Assembly (NCBI GenBank): GCA_002923375.1
Contig: BEIJ01000001.1
Location: forward strand, 1,054,001-1,118,000
DNA from: a bacterium HR33
GTDB lineage: Bacteria > Gemmatimonadota > Gemmatimonadetes > Gemmatimonadales > GWC2-71-9
Direction of reading: 5' to 3'
DNA: 64,000 bases
Program-made: the position numbers and the translations under genes
The notes under the pieces: model-generated
What the model was told of the DNA's origin: nothing
Database searches by the model: none
Seen by the model: the letters and a program-made list of their open reading frames with translations, nothing else
Shown here: in pieces, positions 60,175 through 64,000 of the stretch
Layout of the letters: each line of letters starts with the position of its first letter
Position numbering within the stretch: the stretch's first letter is position 1

Positions 60175-61857
60175 ATGGTTCCTTTCGCGGCTATCAGATG
60201 TGTGATCGCGCTCTCCTGCGCGGCGCTTTCGCCCGGCGCAGCCCAAGCGCAGTCGCTAAGCGAGCGGGTGGCGGAACATATCCGGCAGCGCTTGGAAGCC
60301 GCCGGCACCGCGGCGGCGGTGAGCCTGGGCGGGGAGCTGGTTTTTGCGGTTGAAGCTCTGCCCAGCTACTACCGGCGCGCGGGATATCGCCCCGCGTGGT
60401 CGGGAGATCGGGGCGTGCTGCCCAGAGCGTTCAGCCTGCTAGAGGCGCTGAGGGGTGCAGAGCAGGAAGGGTTGCGCGCGGAGGATTATCACTTGGAACG
60501 GCTCGCTTCCGCTTTGCGCGATGCGCGGAGCAGGCAGCTTAGCCGCGAGCCACCGGATGCGGAGCGCCTGGCGGAGCTGGACCTGCTGTTGAGCGACGCT
60601 TTTCTGGTGTACGCCTCGCATTTGGCGCTGGGGCGCGTCAACCCGGAAACCATACACCCCGAGTGGAAGGCGAACCGCCGGGGTGTGGATCTCACATCCG
60701 CGTTGGAACGGGTCGTTGCCGGGGACGATCCGGGAGCGGTGTTGCGGGAGCTGACGCCGGCGCAGGAGGAATACGCGCGGTTGCGGGAAGCGCTGAGTCG
60801 CTACCTTCGTCTGGCAGCCCAAGGCGGCTGGGTGCCGATCGAGCCCGGACCGCCCCTCGGTGTGGGATCGCGGAGCGCAAGGGTGGCGGCTCTGCGCGCA
60901 CGCCTGGAGGCGACGGGCGACCTGGGGGACACGGCAGTCGCAGACACCGATCTTTTCGACGAGGCGCTGGCGAGCGCTGTCCGGAGATTTCAATCGCGTC
61001 ATGGTCTGGAGGTAAACGGCCGTGCGGACTCGGCTACCATCGCGGCGCTCAACGTCCCTGCTGAAGAGCGGGCGCGCCAGATCGCCCTCAACCTGGAACG
61101 GTGGCGCTGGATGCCGGAAGAGCTGGGGTCGCGCTACATAGTTGTGAACATAGCCGGGTTCGACCTCCGGGTAGTGGAGCGGGAGGAGACCGTGCTTGAG
61201 ATGCGGGTTATGGTGGGGCGACCTTACCGCCGCACTCCGGTTTTCAGCGACACCGTTCGGTACTTGGTGCTGAGCCCGTACTGGCACGTGCCCCATAACA
61301 TCGCGGTGCAGGATATACTGCCCCGCATCAAACGGGATCCGTCCTATCTCACCCAGCAGGGCTTTACGGTGTTCGAAGGCTGGGGTCCCAACGCCCGGGT
61401 GGTGGACCCGGCGTCGGTGGATTGGTCGAAAGTCACGGCGGCCAATTTTCCCTACCGGTTGCGGCAGGATCCGGGGCCCCTCAATGCCCTGGGGCGAGTG
61501 AAGTTCATGTTCCCCAACAAGTACAACGTTTATCTCCACGACACGCCGTCCCGGGAACTCTTCGACCGCCCGGAGCGGGACTTCAGCTCGGGCTGCGTGA
61601 GGGTCGAAAAGCCGATCGAGCTCGCTGAGTATCTTTTGGCCGACCCCGTGCAGTGGAGCAGGGAGCGCATCATCGCGGCGATCGATCGCCGCGTGGAGCA
61701 GACGGTGCGCCTCTCCCGCCCGATTCCGATACATATTCAGTATTGGACGGTTTGGGTGGCCGAAGACGGTACCGTGCATTTCCGCAGGGATCTCTATGGT
61801 CGAGATCAGATGCTGGCCGCGGCTCTGGCTCGAAGCGTCGCCTACGCGGGAAGCTGA
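60175..61857 (+). CDS. YcbB-type L,D-transpeptidase
   Basis: About 560 residues: signal peptide VPFAAIRCVIALSCAALSPGAAQA; N-terminal scaffold domain (YRRAGYRPAWSGDRGVLPRAFSLLEALRGAEQEGLRAEDYH); peptidoglycan-binding domain (VRRFQSRHGLEVNGRADSATIAALN); then the YkuD catalytic domain with Cys474 in SSGCVRVEKP and the YLHDTP His. It should make 3-3 peptidoglycan cross-links or attach proteins in the periplasm. ATG 60175 is used instead of 60097. Confidence 0.92.
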   Translation: MVPFAAIRCVIALSCAALSPGAAQAQSLSERVAEHIRQRLEAAGTAAAVSLGGELVFAVEALPSYYRRAGYRPAWSGDRGVLPRAFSLLEALRGAEQEGLRAEDYHLERLASALRDARSRQLSREPPDAERLAELDLLLSDAFLVYASHLALGRVNPETIHPEWKANRRGVDLTSALERVVAGDDPGAVLRELTPAQEEYARLREALSRYLRLAAQGGWVPIEPGPPLGVGSRSARVAALRARLEATGDLGDTAVADTDLFDEALASAVRRFQSRHGLEVNGRADSATIAALNVPAEERARQIALNLERWRWMPEELGSRYIVVNIAGFDLRVVEREETVLEMRVMVGRPYRRTPVFSDTVRYLVLSPYWHVPHNIAVQDILPRIKRDPSYLTQQGFTVFEGWGPNARVVDPASVDWSKVTAANFPYRLRQDPGPLNALGRVKFMFPNKYNVYLHDTPSRELFDRPERDFSSGCVRVEKPIELAEYLLADPVQWSRERIIAAIDRRVEQTVRLSRPIPIHIQYWTVWVAEDGTVHFRRDLYGRDQMLAAALARSVAYAGS

Positions 61858-61867
61858 GGAGAAAGGA

Positions 61868-62833
61868 ATGGCTCGCATAGGCGCTCTGTTTCTGGCGATG
61901 CTCGCGTTTTTCCCCGCGAAGGCGGTAGCGCCGGTCGGTTCCTTCGCTTTGGAGTGGGCTCCCACCGATACCAAGGCCGGTTTTGCAGTCCGGTACAAGG
62001 GTCTCAGTTCCAGGTATCGGGTGAATGCGGTGAGCGTTCTTCCGGGCCAGCGCCTCTCGATCGGGGTCGCAGGGCCGGGAACCGGTTTTCGGCTGCGGGA
62101 CTTGGAGGGCGCCACGGCTGTGCTGTCCGGAGGATCGTGGCAGTGGGTGGCGCCGGGGGCAAGCGGTCTCTATCGCCTGCTAGTCTCGAGGGAATCGCCG
62201 CCGGATTCGATCGTACTGAACGTTTTCGTGCTGGTTCCCCGCAGCCGAATGAACGGCGAGTACCTGAACGGATACCGAATCGGACGCTATCCGCCGCCCT
62301 GGGGGCGGGCGCCGGAGATTTACCAGCCTCCCGCCGGGTTCATCGAGGTCACTCCGGAAAACCAGGACACCCCGGTGAGTCCCCGGTTCCGATTGGGGCA
62401 GTTTCTGTGCAAGCAGGCCGGGGGTTATCCCAAATACGTGGTGCTAGACGAGCGGCTCCTCTTCAAGCTGGAGGAGTTGTTGGATCGGGTGAATGCGGCG
62501 GGGATTGCGGCGTCGAGTTTTCACGTGATGAGCGGCTATCGGACTCCCTATTACAATCACTCGATCGGAAACGGCCGATACAGCCGCCACGTTTGGGGAG
62601 CGGCGGCGGACATCTTCATCGACGAGTCTCCGGCCGACGGTAACATGGACGACCTGAATGGAGACGGCGTGGTGGACCTCCGGGATGCGGATGTGCTTTA
62701 TCGGATCTTCGATCAGGCCGCGGCCGATCCTTCTTACAGTTATCTGCTGGGCGGGCTCGGCAAGTACCGGGCGACTCGGACTCACGGGCCGTTCGTGCAC
62801 GTGGATGTCCGCGGGTTCAAGGCCAGGTGGTAA
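61868..62833 (+). CDS. M15-family D,D-carboxypeptidase-like protein with EF-hand-like insert
   Basis: 321 residues with a signal peptide (RIGALFLAMLAFFPAKAVA), a beta domain (about 25-130) and an M15 peptidase domain. Zn ligands are His241-X6-Asp248 (SRHVWGAAADIFID) and His311 (VHVDVRG), with VMSGYRTPYYN before. Between them sits DLNGDGVVDLRDADV (from Asp262), a dockerin/EF-hand-like Ca2+ loop. GAGGAGAAAGGA precedes ATG 61868. It is co-directional with the L,D-transpeptidase, 10 nt apart; probably a peptidoglycan pair. Confidence 0.87.
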   Translation: MARIGALFLAMLAFFPAKAVAPVGSFALEWAPTDTKAGFAVRYKGLSSRYRVNAVSVLPGQRLSIGVAGPGTGFRLRDLEGATAVLSGGSWQWVAPGASGLYRLLVSRESPPDSIVLNVFVLVPRSRMNGEYLNGYRIGRYPPPWGRAPEIYQPPAGFIEVTPENQDTPVSPRFRLGQFLCKQAGGYPKYVVLDERLLFKLEELLDRVNAAGIAASSFHVMSGYRTPYYNHSIGNGRYSRHVWGAAADIFIDESPADGNMDDLNGDGVVDLRDADVLYRIFDQAAADPSYSYLLGGLGKYRATRTHGPFVHVDVRGFKARW

Positions 62834-63124
62834 GAGGAGGTCGAGGCGCTGGAGTATGACTCGGTCACGGTCGAGATCGTGATCAACGGGGTGGCGTTCC
62901 GCGGCGAGCGTGCGCTGCGCCAAGGCGTGGCGGTATGGGTGTACCCGTAGCGGGATGATGCGACGGCAGCGCCTTTCGTGCCAGAGCTGTGCCTGGGGCT
63001 ATTCGAGCCGATAGGAGTGGAGCGGGTCGTGTCGCTGAAGACCCGGGATTCACGAAGCGTTGCTGGAGCTTGCGCATTTCTGCGGACAGCGCCACACTAG
63101 CGAGAGCGACTCGAGAGGAAGACG
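62834..63124. other. Intergenic region with an interrupted reading frame
   Basis: The frame from about 62837 reads EEVEALEYDSVTVEIVINGVAF...VAVWVYP, stops at TAG 62948-62950 and stays open after it to about 63105. No start codon suits it and no family is recognised. Possibly a gene remnant; otherwise nothing seen. Confidence 0.3.
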
Positions 63125-63805
63125 ATGCGACCGGTGCCCCGGCGCCGCTACGAAGAGAAACTTGGCGAATCGAAGCCGGTACCAGAGACCGACCTGGCCG
63201 AGAGAACGCGGCGCGTAAGGCTTGCGTATTATGCAGCGGTCGGGGGCGTGATGGGGGCTTGGGTGGGAAGTTTCAAGTTCGGCCCTATAGGCTTCATGAT
63301 CGGTGGTGTCTTGGGGAGCGCGTTGGTCTACTACGGCACGTTGGCCTTGAGTGAGGGTGCGGGCGCGTTGATGGGGAAGATCTATCATCCTTCAGGTAAG
63401 TCCACGCCCCGGCGCCCGGAGTATTCGGACGCGCAGGCTCTGGTCCTGCGAGGACTGTTCCAGGAAGCGATCGACTGCTATCAGGGATACGCCGCCGAGT
63501 ATTCCAGCGACCCGGAGCCCTGCGCGGCGATCGCGCGCATTTACCGCGACCACCTCGGCCAGTACCAGGAGGCGGTGAGCTGGTTCCGCAGGGCGAGACT
63601 GGCCCAGGACGTCACCGCGGCCCAGGAGATTCTTTTCACCCGGGAAATCATCGAGACCTACATCTCCAAGCTAGGTGAGCCGCGGCGGGCGATACCGGAA
63701 CTGGCACGGCTGGCCGACCGTTTCGCCGGGACGCGGGAGGGGGAGTTGGCCAAACAGGAGCTGAAAAGGCTGCGCGAGCAGTTGCGCAATGCGCCGGAAG
63801 CGTGA
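63125..63805 (+). CDS. Membrane-anchored TPR-like protein
   Basis: 226 residues. A basic N-terminus leads into a glycine-rich double membrane span (about 36-85, VGGVMGAWVGSFKFGPIGFMIGGVLGSALVYYG). A C-terminal TPR-like region follows (LRGLFQEAIDCYQGYAAEYSSDPEPCAAIARIYRDHLGQYQEAVSWFRRA; GEPRRAIPELARLADRF). GAGAGGAAG precedes ATG 63125. A protein-interaction role is likely; partner unknown. Confidence 0.75.
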   Translation: MRPVPRRRYEEKLGESKPVPETDLAERTRRVRLAYYAAVGGVMGAWVGSFKFGPIGFMIGGVLGSALVYYGTLALSEGAGALMGKIYHPSGKSTPRRPEYSDAQALVLRGLFQEAIDCYQGYAAEYSSDPEPCAAIARIYRDHLGQYQEAVSWFRRARLAQDVTAAQEILFTREIIETYISKLGEPRRAIPELARLADRFAGTREGELAKQELKRLREQLRNAPEA

Positions 63806-63849
63806 GAGGAGGCGCTCCACCAGCCCCGCCACCTCTATTGCAGCGTTCT

Positions 63850-64000
63850 GTGCCAATTCCGCCACGCGGTCGGATTGCACGATCCCGGGCGGGAGGGCAC
63901 GCCGAAAGCAGCGCAGTGCTGGCCTGGCTGTTGGGAGAGCCTTCGGAAGCCGAGGTGCGGCGGGCCCTGGAGGGCGCCGAGCGCGTGGTTACCTCGAAGC
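63850..64000 (+). CDS. PIN-domain toxin-like protein, cut by the window edge
   Basis: The frame reads ESSAVLAWLLGEPSEAEVRRALEGAERVVTSK at the right edge, the N-terminal part of a VapC-type PIN RNase (first acidic position in AESSAVLAW). No convincing start exists: GTG 63850 is the only in-frame candidate and would add an odd Arg/Pro-rich leader, so the N-terminus may be damaged or start at a non-standard codon. No antitoxin gene is seen between 63806 and 63849. The rest lies outside the window. Confidence 0.5.
   Translation, partial: MPIPPRGRIARSRAGGHAESSAVLAWLLGEPSEAEVRRALEGAERVVTSK

Noticed and set aside
1-64000. tRNA, rRNA, CRISPR arrays, insertion sequences
   Set aside because: No cloverleaf, rRNA core sequence, regular spaced repeat or transposase gene was found on either strand by reading.

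Overview
The window is one contiguous stretch of a GC-rich (roughly 60-65% by eye), gene-dense bacterial chromosome. OmpA with calcium-binding repeats, lipoproteins, a YcbB-type L,D-transpeptidase and several signal peptides indicate a Gram-negative diderm. The mix of Suf genes, bactofilin, fused 2-oxoacid dehydrogenase E1, Ser/Thr kinase and FCB-like promoter sequences is most reminiscent of Gemmatimonadota. That placement is inference, and there is no rRNA or tRNA in the window to settle it. No insertion sequence, prophage or CRISPR array was seen.

Layout. 1-2.2 kb: end of a MobA-like nucleotidyltransferase, a secreted DUF5602-type protein and a broken LuxR-type regulator. 2.3-9.1 kb: a tight Suf iron-sulfur operon (sufR-sufB-sufC-sufD-sufS-sufU-Rieske-second SufU-like gene). 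9.2-12.7 kb: an ECF sigma/anti-sigma pair divergent from an ABC exporter. 12.75-17.8 kb: mnmG, two perfect parS sites, parA, parB, an M23 peptidase and a bactofilin, the kind of block usually near a replication origin. 17.9-26.3 kb: queG, a class V aminotransferase, a LOG-family protein, a deoxyhypusine-synthase-like enzyme, an MFS carrier, glpD and a methyltransferase. 26.5-34.8 kb: fadI/fadJ beta-oxidation pair, rsgA, a DUF1015 protein and a fused alpha/beta E1. 34.8-44.9 kb: Ser/Thr kinase, lon, TetR and TrmB regulators, a toroid-like protein, an M28 peptidase and a secreted propeller-like protein. 45-53.8 kb: a domain-permuted aconitase-family enzyme, a DUF4015 protein, OmpA, then small ORF / SelW-like selenoprotein / pfkA / DEIH helicase. 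53.9-64 kb: TetR, thioesterase, lipoprotein, ispH, MscS, two MgtE-type genes, L,D-transpeptidase, M15 peptidase, a TPR membrane protein and a partial PIN domain.

Two observations stand out. First, 50084-50239 reads as a CxxU selenoprotein of the SelW/Rdx family across an in-frame TGA. It has a SECIS-like hairpin after the TGA and overlaps pfkA by ATGA. It is also unusually short (51 residues), apparently lacking the central beta strands of the fold. Second, many genes that lack a Shine-Dalgarno sequence carry a TANNTT hexamer exactly or nearly 7 nt before the start codon (19505, 26478, 32632, 54603, 60175, with variants at 55854, 49901 and 10414). This implies a recurrent leaderless promoter class, which also fixes several start codons.
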